NCBI GenBank assembly: GCA_023935145.1
Contig: CM043698.1
Coordinates: 79,755,001-79,819,000 of the forward strand
Direction: 5' to 3'
From: Bretschneidera sinensis
Taxonomy: Eukaryota; Streptophyta; Magnoliopsida; Brassicales; Akaniaceae
DNA length: 64,000 nucleotides
The translations under genes were made by a program, and so were the position numbers. Shown here piece by piece: positions 23,559-34,156 of this stretch. A model generated the notes under the pieces. The model was not told the origin of the DNA. It was given only the letters and a program-made list of their open reading frames with translations, and made no database searches. Within the stretch, counting starts at the first letter, position 1, and each line of letters starts with the position of its first letter.

Positions 23559-23849
23559 GACTTGCCTGAGAGAAGTGCAAAACAAATTCCTTCAAGTTGG
23601 AGCATTATTGATATAAAAGGTGTTAGTCTCCTAGTCTGTTCTCATAAAAGTAATTGGGAGGAAGGAACTGGCCCTTGTATAGACCCCCATCGTAGGCTTA
23701 ATCCCACTATAGAAGAAGTGGTGAAGAATGAAGTACTGAAACTATTAAATACGGGAATCACATATCCTATTGTTGATAGTAAATGGGCAACACCAAGAAC
23801 ACTTGAGCCACATGTGATGGACTTTAGGTATTTCCTGCCAAAAGACTAG
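23559..23849 (+). pseudogene. EA reverse transcriptase, only the N-terminal edge
   Basis: The same frame continues with RRLNPTIEEVVKNEVLKLLN and TGITYPIVDSKWATP, the start of the Athila/Tat RT domain. At about 23800 similarity breaks off and the frame stops at 23849. Everything from the RT palm through RNase H and integrase is missing. About 80 bp later the conserved 3' untranslated motif already appears, so several kilobases have been lost. Confidence 0.8.
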
Positions 23850-24299
23850 CATTGAGGCTACTTAGTATGAAGCCTCATCTTCAGCACCACAATGAGGCCA
23901 ATAGTGAGAGTGGTGCAGTGTCTGGCTGAAGACGTAAAACTTAGCGCTCATGGGAGGCACTCCATAGCATATCCTTTTATTTTATTGTTTTTTATATTTC
24001 TTTTTCTTGTTTATTATTAATATTTTGTTGTTTTCCAGTATTACCTTCATATTTCTTTTTCAGGGACAAATATGTTCATCAGTTCAAATGGTCGTGCACA
24101 ATTTTTGGCTCCTCGCACCTTTGGTTAAAAAAGGAGTTTCCTTAACTTTTGCTTTCATATTGAGGACAATGCTTATCTTAAGTTGGGGGTGGAGGAAACA
24201 CATTTCTTATTCCATACATTGAATTGTTGGGTGTCACCTTCCCTTTTTCGTTTTAATTTATTTGTTTTGTTTTAATACACCTGCTTGTTAGGATAATCT

Positions 24300-24397
<98 letters not shown>

Positions 24398-25676
24398 TGT
24401 TTTATGTTAGCTTTGGAGTTAATTTACATGTTAATGATATGAGTTTAATTGAGATAGCATATAGCATTTAGAAGAAGTTAAACCTTGCTTCGGTTTGAGA
24501 ATAATTTAAGTGTTGATCTTCTTTTGGTTTATGACTCTGGTTTGTGGTATGATTGCATGATTAGTCTAAAGCATCTAGAGAAGTTTTATGTGTGATTGTT
24601 TTGTGAATACTTTTGCGGTCTCGACAAGCTCTAGAACTTATTTGATAATCACTTGAGGCAAAATCCTAGAATGCACACTACTTAGGATATGATGTAGGCC
24701 ATCTTTGGACTGTTTGAGCCCTTCAACCTTACCCTTGTTATATTTATCACTAGTCACCTGTTTGAGTCTTCTTCTTGAAAACTTTTTTTTTTAGCCTTGT
24801 TTCTTTCGATAACCCATTTACTTACCTTTATGAGCCTAAAAATATTTTATCCTTACCTTCCTTTTAAGAGAACTTAGTTTATACACATTTGTTGAGAAGC
24901 ACTTAAGAGGAATAAGGATGCAAATATGAAAAAAATATATATATTACTACCATAACCCAAGTACATTAAAGGAGATAAGTTGGGGGTTGTGAAAAAGAGT
25001 AAAAATACGGAGGTGAATGGTTATGTGCCAAAAAAAAAAAAGAGAAGTGAATTATAGCAAAGAAAGAAGAAAAAAAAGTGGTGATTTATTGAGTGAAATG
25101 CTTGAAAAATGGTTGAATGAGTTGGGTGTTGAAGTAAGGTTGTCTAGTGCTTAAAGTGGTTCTGTTTAAATTAAGAGACTGAGTTCTTTTACTTGTTTAA
25201 TTCTCCCCATTCTTTCTTGACCTTTACCTTAGCCTAACGTTACAAGCCTATTAAAGACCTATTGATCCGATGTAGTGTGATTTTTCTACATCAGTAGAGA
25301 GTGATTTGAAAAGTGAGCTTATGGAGCTTGGGTTGTGATTGATGTCACGCAATTTAATATGTTTTTAGAGGTCAAGACTTGTATTCATGAATATTTTTCA
25401 TAAAATCATCTGGGTGTTCGGATTAATAGACTGTGGTAAGATGGATGTAAGAGTCGATAACAATTTTAAGGTTGACATTTGGATTATTTTTGGACTTTAG
25501 TGATATTTAACGATTCTATGTGTTGTGTGTTATGCATGATTTTTGAGACAAAATTTTTGAATAACTCTTGGATTAACACTAACATTGCTTTATTTTGTTT
25601 TGATTTCTAATAAAGAATTCATTTCATGTTTTTCGCTTGAATTTCTAGGGACTAGCAATAAGCTAGTTGGGGGTTA
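23850..25676 (+). other. EA 3' untranslated region
   Basis: The conserved segment with CTGGCTGAAGACGTAAAACT and GCGCTCATGGGAGGCA lies at 23923-23960, followed by T-rich sequence and a TAA microsatellite. A purine-rich stretch with A-runs (24920-25080) follows. The last 530 bp match EC's interior, and AGTTGGGGGTTA forms the polypurine tract at 25664-25676. No gene is supported. Confidence 0.7.
24302..24394. repeat. (TAA)n microsatellite, about 31 units
   Basis: An uninterrupted TAA repeat of about 93 bp inside EA's 3' untranslated region. Confidence 0.95.
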
Positions 25677-27072
25677 TGATGAGAGTCATAAAGTGCATCT
25701 TAATAGTACTTATTTATTAGCATTTTAGGGTTGACCTAGGGTTGACCTAGGGTTGAATTACACATTTATACCTTAACAATTCTAAAGTGTCATTCTTGGA
25801 TCATTGATCTATTTCGGTGCATTTTCAGGTACTTTGAGTCTAAAAAAGATGGAAAAGCTATCGTTGCTTAAAGCACGAAGATTCCATGCGTATCGTAGTA
25901 AAGGCATGGTTGCGGAAAGACAAAATGAAGAGAAACCAAGTCTTTAGTGTTCCATGCTGCGGCTCAAAACCTCAAGCCTCGCCCACCAGAACCATCAACT
26001 TCTCGGATAAAAGCTGGAGGTTGTGCGCCGTGGCCTAGAAAAGCTGAGTCGTGGCCTCCAGAAGCCTCCACAAGACCAGGATCAAAGGCTGGGCCGCAGC
26101 TTGGATAGTGTGCGACGCAACTTGGACCAACTGAGCTACGGCCTCCAGAAACTTGACAAAGCTGTGCTTTGTGGCCTGGAAAAGCTGAGCCGCGGCGCGA
26201 GCGCGATGCTTTATTTCCGTGTCACGATCTAATTAGGGCTTTAATGATAGTTTTAACCTGAAAATACCATTGAACCTTTTGTATTATAAATAGATCACTT
26301 AGGGTTTGATGAAAGGAGGCCCAGAAAACTCAAGAAAGTTGCCACATTCTTCTCCATTACGGTGTTCAAGCATGAGCCCCATGGCGAACTAATCTCTAAG
26401 CAAGGCAAAGGGATGATCCTTAGGTGTAGTTGTTCTTATTTCAATTCTTGATTCAGTTGTAAGGATTTATTGTTAAACATTGTTATGATTTACTCTTTGA
26501 TCAAGTAAAGAATTAGAATATTTTCTCTTAATCCGGTGATTGCATCCTTCTCCTCCATATAAGTCTAGTAAAGCTCTTCTTATGTCAAGTTGATTGGATG
26601 TGATTGATTCCGGTAGATTTATCTTTTAGGTTTGTCCATTACTTCGATATTATTGTTGAAATATATTGTCGTTTCTTGATAAATCTATAAGATAGGTCAT
26701 GTGTGCTTGAATCGAAATCAATGAGTGATTTGTAGCAATTACATTAGAGTGTTAATGTGCTGTGATTGAATATTTACCGATTGCTTGTTTGGGATGTGAA
26801 ACTAGCAATCGAGATAAAAACAATTGAATCGAGATTGGAATAAGGCAACGAACTTAGGAAGGATTCCCGGAACCTTGTTATTTCCTTATTATATTCTTCA
26901 TTATATTTACACAACTCTTTCACATTATTTCATTATCAAAACTCGGATTCTTTCGTTTGAATTATATCGTTCATGTTAAGGTCTACACCTTCCCTTGTAG
27001 TTTGTTTTTCCCTGTAGAATTGACACCCCAAAGTTGTGCTACAACTACCGCGTTATTCTTTAGGCGTAATCA
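25677..27072 (+). repeat. EA 3' LTR
   Basis: The LTR runs TGATGAGAGTC ... GCGTAATCA and is collinear with the rejoined 5' LTR. The block with repeated GCTGAGCCGCGGC-like words is at about 25958-26205. The right flank from 27073 is E1 LTR sequence. Confidence 0.85.
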
Positions 27073-27856
27073 ATCTAAAGGTTAAGTCACACCCTTTTTT
27101 CCATTTTATTTAAAACTTTTACAAAGTTTGTTCTAGTATAATTTTTAAAAAAATATTTTCAAAACTTTAATTTAAATTATTTATCATGAATTCAAATCCA
27201 TAATACTTTGGAGTAGTCTAGGAAATACTTGATCAAAAATGAGTTATTTTAGAAAAATAAGGCTGAAAAATAGGTTAAGGAGCTCGGACAATCGACTGTC
27301 CATTTTGGGCAGTTGATTGTGATCTGCCCAGAAGGTTTGCATAGTCGACTATCCAAATAGAAACTCAACTATCCTCTAATCAAAAAGTTTGCCCAGTCAA
27401 CTATGCACTCGGGACAGTTGATTGTCTGGTCTAGATTTTTGAAAAATCATGCATAAAACACCAGTTTTCTTCAAAATATTTCACAAATCTCACATGAGAC
27501 CTCCAAAGCATTCAAGACACAAGTTTTGAAGGGTTTTAAATCAAACATTTTACACTACCCAAAGCAAAAATTTTAAGTTAAAACACATCAAACTCATAAA
27601 CCTAACAAAACCCATTTTTTCCTTGAAATAACTTTTTTCTCAAGCAAATTTCTCAAATCAAACTTCCAAAACTTCAAATCTCTAGTTTAGTAAAAAAGCT
27701 TAATAATTTAAAGTAAAGGGGAACAAGATTTTTACCTTGATTTTTTCAAGAAACCTCTATCTTTTCCTTTCTCTTCCTCTATTTCTTTTTTTTCTTTTCA
27801 TTTTCTCAATTTTTCTTTTTTTTCTTTCTTTTTCTCTTCTCTTCTCCCTCGGGTAT
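27073..27856 (-). repeat. E1 5' LTR, segment 2
   Basis: Its first 273 bp repeat 7043-7326 of segment 1. Sequence after that is new until E3. A block at 27285-27435 holds repeated words around GTCGAC or GTTGAT (for example AGTCGACT at 27343-27350). The pyrimidine-rich stretch from 27740 matches 12-110 of the E1 3' LTR. Confidence 0.65.
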
Positions 27857-30018
27857 TGTAATACCTGTATTCATAAATTAAGGGTAAAGAAGTAATTTAA
27901 TAAATATGATATGAAATTAAAATAATATATTTATGCGAATGACTAAGTATTGAATAAAATAATTCTAAAAAAAATTGGACATCTAGAAGAAAAAAAAGGA
28001 AAAGAAAAAGAAAAAAACTTAATTATTTTTTCTAAAAAAAAAGTCAACAAAGTGTGGTAGCAGGTGAGTGAAATGGTGCATGGTGTATGCTTTCCACGTC
28101 TCTGAAACATGGAGACTGTGTAGGGGGGTTAAAGACAGATGGTGCAAGTAAATTTGGGGTTACCGAGATTTTTGTACAGCAAAGCTTATATATATATACA
28201 CTGATGCGTAAACATAATTTACTTACCACATTCGTTTAGTTTTTCATTCATTATATGTTTTCTCAAAATACTTGGGGACCCAAAGAAAGGTTTAAAATGG
28301 CAAAATTTTGAAAGGATTTACTGTGGAATTTCATAGAGAATCACGAGAAGCTATCAGAAAAACATAAGGTAATAACATGATGTTTATTTTTGAATTTTTA
28401 GCATTTATGAAATTTCTCGAAAGTCAAAGTGAGAGTTTTCAAAGGGTGTGGTTTATGACGAATTGAAGAAATAATTAGAAATTTAATACAAATATTATGT
28501 TAGGTGTTGACGGTCAGCAACCGAGGGAAATTTCTGAGAGGAACGAAAAAGGCAAGGAGATGATCCACGAGTAGCTTTAAGTGCTATGTGGTAAGTTGGA
28601 TTTACTTTAAGTAATCTAAATAAAAATGAAAAATATTTAATGATAATATTAAAATAAATTATTAGCTTATGTTTTGGTGATAGATAAATATTTGGTTGAT
28701 AGATATGATATGAATTTTGGACATGTAGAAAATTATTAGGGGAGAAATAATATTTTTGGGAATAATAAGTTGATTTAATAATAAAATTGAAAAGTGAAAT
28801 TCTTGATGAGTTATGGTTGATGTTTTGATACGAATTATAATGAAATGAATTTTAGTTGATCTTGACAAGCTTTGATGGATGATTTGATGTGATTTTGGAT
28901 GAAATTTAGTGGATCTTGACAAACTTTAATGGATGATTTGATGTGATTTGGGATGAGAGGAATTTAGTGGAATTTTTGTTATATAAATTTGAGAATAATC
29001 AGGATAGCCAATTTAAATGTTTTGAATTTATGTTGTTTATATATTACTGTTCATATGTATATTTCATATCATTGTTCATATACATATGCATTAAATAAAA
29101 GAAAAGAACCGGGAAGGTAGCCGGTCTAATGAAAATAAAAGAACCGGGAAAGTAGCCGGTCTAATGAAAATAAAAGAACCGGGAAAGCAGCCAGTCTAAT
29201 GAAAAGAAAAGAACTGGGAAGGCAACTGATCTAAACGAGAATGAAAGAATCGGGAAGGCAGCCGGTCTAAGATAAAAACATGTCAACATGTGGGAAGACG
29301 TTCCCATAATAGTAATTCATGCATTGCATTTGTTTTAATTATTGCTTGCATTATTGAAATGCTGATGTGTGGTATGTTATTGTGAACCTATTTATAGATG
29401 GATGAGTCTCACAGAGAGATAGTTATGGTGATAAAAACCATCTAAATAGTAGATTTTATGATGTGAACCTCATTAAGAGGAAATTTTGAGATAATGATGG
29501 TTTTAAAGTGAACCAATATTTAAGAAGAAGAGATTGATAGAGAATGAATCTTTTCATACGTGTAGTGATAGTAGAATGCTAGTATCAAGTTGTGTAAGAT
29601 ATAAATGATTAAATATTGAAAGTCTATTTATACAACTGAATAATTTTAGTCAATTCAATTCACTGAGCTTGTGAAACTCACCCCTCATTGTACAATGATT
29701 TCAGGTAGCAGGCAAGACAAATAGTTTGGTGAGTTTAGTTTCAGATGAATTCATTTTTTGTAAGCCACAAACGTGTCAACATCCTCAGACTAATGAGAAA
29801 AGAAAATAAAAATTTATTTATAAATATTCATGCATTTTAAGTTGTATCTAATGTTTAAAGATTAGATTGATGTAACTCCCCTGTTGAGGGTTGAGAATTG
29901 ATGTAAAATTTTCTAATGGTGTTATTTATTTTTATTGTTGCATATATATGTTATGTTGGGATTTTCAAAATGTGATGACACCGTCTCGGGGGTAGTCAAT
30001 CTGGGATGGGTCGTTACA
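27857..30018 (+). repeat. E3 5' LTR
   Basis: The LTR contains about five tandem units of 35-38 bp at 29106-29272, each with ACCGGGAA...GCCGGTCTAATGAAA. The palindrome-like ACATGTCAACATGT (29278-29291) and GGGAAGACGTTCCC follow them. It ends TCGTTACA at 30018. Confidence 0.9.
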
Positions 30019-30022
30019 ATTT

Positions 30023-30034
30023 TGGTATCAGAGC
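30023..30034 (+). promoter_or_regulatory. E3 primer-binding site (initiator-Met tRNA)
   Basis: TGGTATCAGAGC lies four bases after the LTR end. This is the standard site for this retrotransposon branch. Confidence 0.9.
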
Positions 30035-30419
30035 AATAGATTTTATGATTCTGTAGACTGCATAAAAAGTAAGAAAGTGGAAGATTAAAATAAATTATAT
30101 TTTAGTAGTCTGAGGATGACATATGGATGCGCTAGAGCTAGAGTTAAAACTATTGATTTGAGAGGGCATGGTAGGCCCCCAATATTTTTGACAAGTCAAG
30201 GTTGAGTTTGAATCTGTGGTTCCTAGAAAGGAACGTGTTGATAGTTTGATTGATATTAGTAATATAATTGATATTAGTAAAGGTATGAGAGAATCTGAAG
30301 TTAAAAGAGATGAGCTAAGATAAGCTCTTGCACATGCTCTTGAGAAATGAAGGTAACAGATGATAGAGTTGATAGCGTATAACATAGACTTGATGAACAA
30401 GCTAGAGTCGTGCCTGAGG

Positions 30420-31060
30420 TTGTTAATCCAGTAATGATAAATGTTCAAAAGTGAAAAAGTGAGTTTAGGCATGAGATGCAAGGAGATTGTTATGTTGAAT
30501 GTCTTGTTATTTAAAGGATCTATGAATTATTTTAAACCTGAGTTTTGGGAGAAGTATGTAGAGAGATTATTTGGTATTTTACTAGTAACTGGCAGGCAGA
30601 TGGTTGTCTTTGCTTTGTTTGAGTTAGACGGAGAAGTTTTAGAATAATGAAAGGATATTCTTCCCAAGGTAAGGGCAGATGTTGTTAGACTCTTAACCTG
30701 GAATAGGTTTAAGGAGGTTTTCTTTGATAAATATTTTTTTTAGACCTTTAGAGCCCAAAAAGATAGAGATTTTATTTATTTGAGGCAAATGAGTTAACTG
30801 TAGCTCAATATAATAGGAGATGTATGGCTTTGTTGAAGTTTGTACCATAAATGGTAGACTTAGAGGAGAAGAAGTGTAAGAGGTTCAAAGATGAACTATG
30901 TTTTAAGATTTGATCAAAACTATTTTATATGAAGTATATGAATTATGTAAGATTGGTGGAGATAGCACTTCAGATTGGGAAGGATGTGATGGATTTTAGA
31001 AGAGGGAGGAATTGGTAGAAGAAGTCTAGGATTGAGGAACCTATAGGTGATATCAGTATG
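30420..31060 (+). pseudogene. E3 gag relic
   Basis: Scattered in-frame stretches such as KVSLGMRCKEIVM, MNYFKPEFWEKYVERLFG and LTWNRFKEVFFDKYFF fit a Ty3/gypsy gag domain. Stops follow within a few dozen codons of each. A zinc-knuckle is not clearly readable. Assignment rests mostly on position and the NRFKEVFFDKYF segment. Confidence 0.55.
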
Positions 31061-31344
31061 AGTGTGTAGGTTGGGAGACCACACAAAGAAAGCATTCCTT
31101 GTCACAGGGAATTGAAGTACAAGAGTCAGAGGCAAGCAGGATCTGTTACTTCTGTAGCTCATAATACTAACGGCGGGGCACTTAAATTTGGGAGACAGGT
31201 TATAGGAATGGGGAGTCATTGCAGAGGAAGTAAGTATGCCACCAAGGGGAAGTGGTAATCTGATGTATGATTGAGAGACAAAAGTTTGTTATAGATATAT
31301 TAAGATAATATATTTGTCCCATAATTGTTCTAATTTGAGGTGTT

Positions 31345-31572
31345 TTGTATATAGAAAAAGTGGACATATCAATGTTGGTTGACCTTGGTGCAACCCATTC
31401 TTTTGCATCCAGTATTCATAGGAAGTTTATTGAAGTATATATTAATCCTTTGATGCAAAATATTTTTGTTGAAGTTCCCACTAGAGATAGAGTGATAATC
31501 ATAAATGTTTATAAAGGTTGTGTGATTCGTATCAATGATAGAGAATCTGAAGCTGATTCATTTTTTTTTTAA
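31345..31572 (+). pseudogene. E3 aspartic protease relic
   Basis: About 75 codons with SMLVDLGATHSFASSIHRKF, where D-L-G-A-T corresponds to the D-S/T-G active site of the gypsy protease. They continue with INPLMQNIFVEVPTRDRVII. The frame ends at an A/T run near 31570. Confidence 0.75.
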
Positions 31573-31716
31573 TATGGTTGATTGTTTTAGAAAGAATGTA
31601 GTGTTCAAGATATGGACATGAAGATTTTAACTTTCAAGGAGGCATAAGATACTCTCGAACTATCTTATTTTACTCTAACTACTAGTAGATGATTAAAGAA
31701 GGATTGTGAGGAGTAT

Positions 31717-32935
31717 TTGGCATACATAATGGATTCTAAAAAGGAAAATATGAAGTTAGAAGAAATCTTAATGGTGAAAGATTATTCTAATGTATTTCTT
31801 GATGAGTTGTCTAATTTACCTCATAGTAGAGAGATTGAATTTTTCATGGATGTGATTCTGGTTTCTGAACCTATTTTAATAACACTCTACAGAATAAGAC
31901 CTGTTGAATTGAGAGAACTGAAGGTTCAACTTTAAGAATTGTTAGACAAACAATTTATTCGATTTAGTGTGTCATCATGAGGAGGCCACATAGTGTTTGT
32001 GGAAAAGAAAGATGGAACAAAGAGATTGTGTATAGATTACAAAAAATTGAATAAGATAACCATTAAGAACAAATATCCTTTACCCATGATAGATGATTTA
32101 TTTGAGAAGTTGTATGGAGTAAGGGTATTTGCAAAAATATACCTGAGATAAGGTTATCATCAATTGGGATAGAGAATAGAGACTTGCCTAAGACTGCTTT
32201 TAGGACACAATATGGTCATAAGTTTCTTGTGATGTCATTTGGATAGACTAATGTTCCAGAAACATTCATGGACTTGATGAATAAAATATCTGAACAATTT
32301 CTTGATAATCTTGTGGTTGTGTTCAGTAATGACATTCTGATATATTCTAAGAAGGAAGAACAACATGTGAAACATTAGATAGTGTGAGAAATTATATGCA
32401 AAGTTTTCTAAATGTGAGTGTTGGCTGACTGAAATAACATTCTTGGAACATGCAATATCGGGAATTGTCATAATAGTTGATCCACAAAAGGTAGAGACAA
32501 TGTTAAGTTGGGAAAGACTAACTAATGTGACTCAGATTAGAATCTTCTTGGGATTAGCTAGTTATTATAGAAGATTTTTTCAAAATTTCTCTATTATTAT
32601 AATACTGTTGAATAGACTGATCAAGAAAGAGGTGAGATTTGTATGGTGAGGGAAGTATGAGAAAAATTTCTAGTTACTAAAGGAGAAATTAACTACAGCT
32701 CCGTTAATGGTGTTTCCTTCTGGTGATGAAGGATTTGTGGTATTTAGTAATACGCCACATCAATGATTGGGATATGTGTAACATAGGAAAGCTATGGCCC
32801 ATACTTCTAGGCAATTGAAGATTCATGATAGAAATTACCCTACTCATGACTTAGAGTTGGCTGCTATAGTGTTTACTTTAAAGATTAAAGATATCATCTG
32901 TATGGAGCCACTTGGGAAATATTCATGGGCTATAA
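31717..32935 (+). pseudogene. E3 reverse transcriptase and RNase H relic
   Basis: Frames in sequence read [60 protein letters not shown] and FLVMSFG, stop, TNVPETFMDLMN. Further on come RIFLGLASYYRRFFQNFS and, for RNase [19 protein letters not shown]. The catalytic box normally Y/F-x-D-D reads FSNDILIYS near 32322-32348, so the first aspartate is asparagine. Frameshifts and stops are numerous. The enzyme would copy element RNA into DNA; this copy cannot. Confidence 0.85.
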
Positions 32936-32969
32936 GAGTTTGACATACTTACCTGCCCAGAGAGAGTTG

Positions 32970-34090
32970 AATTTGAGGCAAAGATGGTGGATGGAGTGAT
33001 TAGTAATTATGGTTGTACAATTCACTATCATATAGAAAATGCGAAGGTGATAGCTGATGCATTGAGTAGAAAGTCTACAAAAAGGTTAACTGTTATTGGG
33101 AGTCCTGATGTGAAATTGATGATAGATTTAAGAAAGATAAGAATGAAGTTGAATATCAATGATAGAGGATCATGGTTAACGAATATGATAGTCATCCATA
33201 GTAAAATGCTTTAGAGATGCAAAGTAGAGATGAAGAGATAGAAAAAGATTAAGTATTGAGTGCTTATTAAAAAACATTTTGAGTTCAAAATTTGAAATAA
33301 GGGTAGTTTGGTGTTGGAATATGGATTGTGTTCCCAATAATGCAAAGTTGAAAAGGGAGATATTGAGAAAGGTATATGATGATTTATATTCGATGCACCC
33401 AAGCAACAATAAGATGTATAGAGGCTTGAGACAGAATTTCTGGTGGTCAGGATTGAAGAGGGATGTAGCTGAGATTGTGAGGTTGTATGGAGTACCATTG
33501 AGACATTGTATGGTAGGAGGTGTAGAACTCCTATATGCTGGGAAGAAGTTGGAGAGAGAAAGACATTTGGTTCATAAATTATTAAGTTAACAACTGAGAT
33601 GATCAAATTGGTTAGAGTGAACCATAAAGCAGCACAGAGTACACCGAATAGTTATGCTGATACTAAGAGAAAACCTTTTTAATTTCAAGTAAGTGATTGG
33701 GTGTATTGAAAAATATCTCAATGAAAAGGTGTGTTGAGATTTAAACAGGAAAGGAAAGTTGAGTCCGAGGTATATGGGACCCTATGAGGTTGTTGAGAAA
33801 GTTGGGCTAGTTGTAGGTAGCCCGAACTTGCCTCTAGAATTAAAACATTTATATAATGTATTTCGTGTTTCTCTTTTAAGAAATGGTTTACATGATGAAT
33901 ATTATAATATTTCAAGCGAAACTATAGAAATACAGAAAGATTGGGCTTATATACAAGTACTAGTGAGGATTTTGGACAAAAAGAACAAGTCTTGTATAAT
34001 AAAGAAATTTCATTAGTTTAAGTTCTGTGGCGAAATAAGGATGTTGAAGAGATTACGTGAAAGCATGAGCCAACTGTGAAGATATATTTT
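32970..34090 (+). pseudogene. E3 integrase relic, catalytic core deleted
   Basis: The zinc-binding part reads RKVYDDLYSMHPSNNKMYRG and LRQNFWWSGLKRDVAEIV. At RLYGVPL (about 33480-33500) the sequence jumps to the frame coding LYGRRCRTPICWEEVGER (about 33507-33560). Most of the DD(35)E core is therefore gone, roughly 130 codons judging by E4, which has it. The C-terminal part continues with SPRYMGPYEVVEKVG and LKHLYNVFRVSLLR, then a chromovirus-like tail to about 34090. Confidence 0.8.
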
Positions 34091-34156
34091 TCACATTTGT
34101 TTCTAGAGTAAAGTAAGAAAATTTCGGGGACAAAATTTTTGTAAGGTGGGTAGAAT

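Larger units (their letters stand above)
7327..27072 (+). mobile_element. EA: Athila/Tat-like Ty3/gypsy retrotransposon, pol truncated
   Basis: LTRs begin TGATGAGAGTC at 7327 and 25677 and end TAATCA at 21000 and 27072. A PBS complementary to Asp tRNA follows the 5' LTR at 21006. The internal part has gag and protease in one damaged frame (21149-23849), then a long untranslated stretch and a purine tract (GTTGGGGGTT) just before the 3' LTR. The 5' LTR is split by EB (8261-20569). No matching target-site duplication exists. The right flank instead restarts in E1 LTR sequence that already occurs 284 bp left of the insertion point. Polymerase and integrase are missing, so this copy is not autonomous. 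Confidence 0.85.

Noticed and set aside
29106..29272. CRISPR-like array (short repeats of 35-38 bp)
   Set aside because: The units follow each other without unique spacers, lie inside a plant LTR and recur in the other LTR, so this is a tandem repeat.
30095..30481. 128-codon minus-strand open frame
   Set aside because: It lies antisense to the E3 leader and gag region and has low-complexity composition.
33211..33606. 131-codon minus-strand open frame
   Set aside because: It is antisense to the E3 integrase relic.
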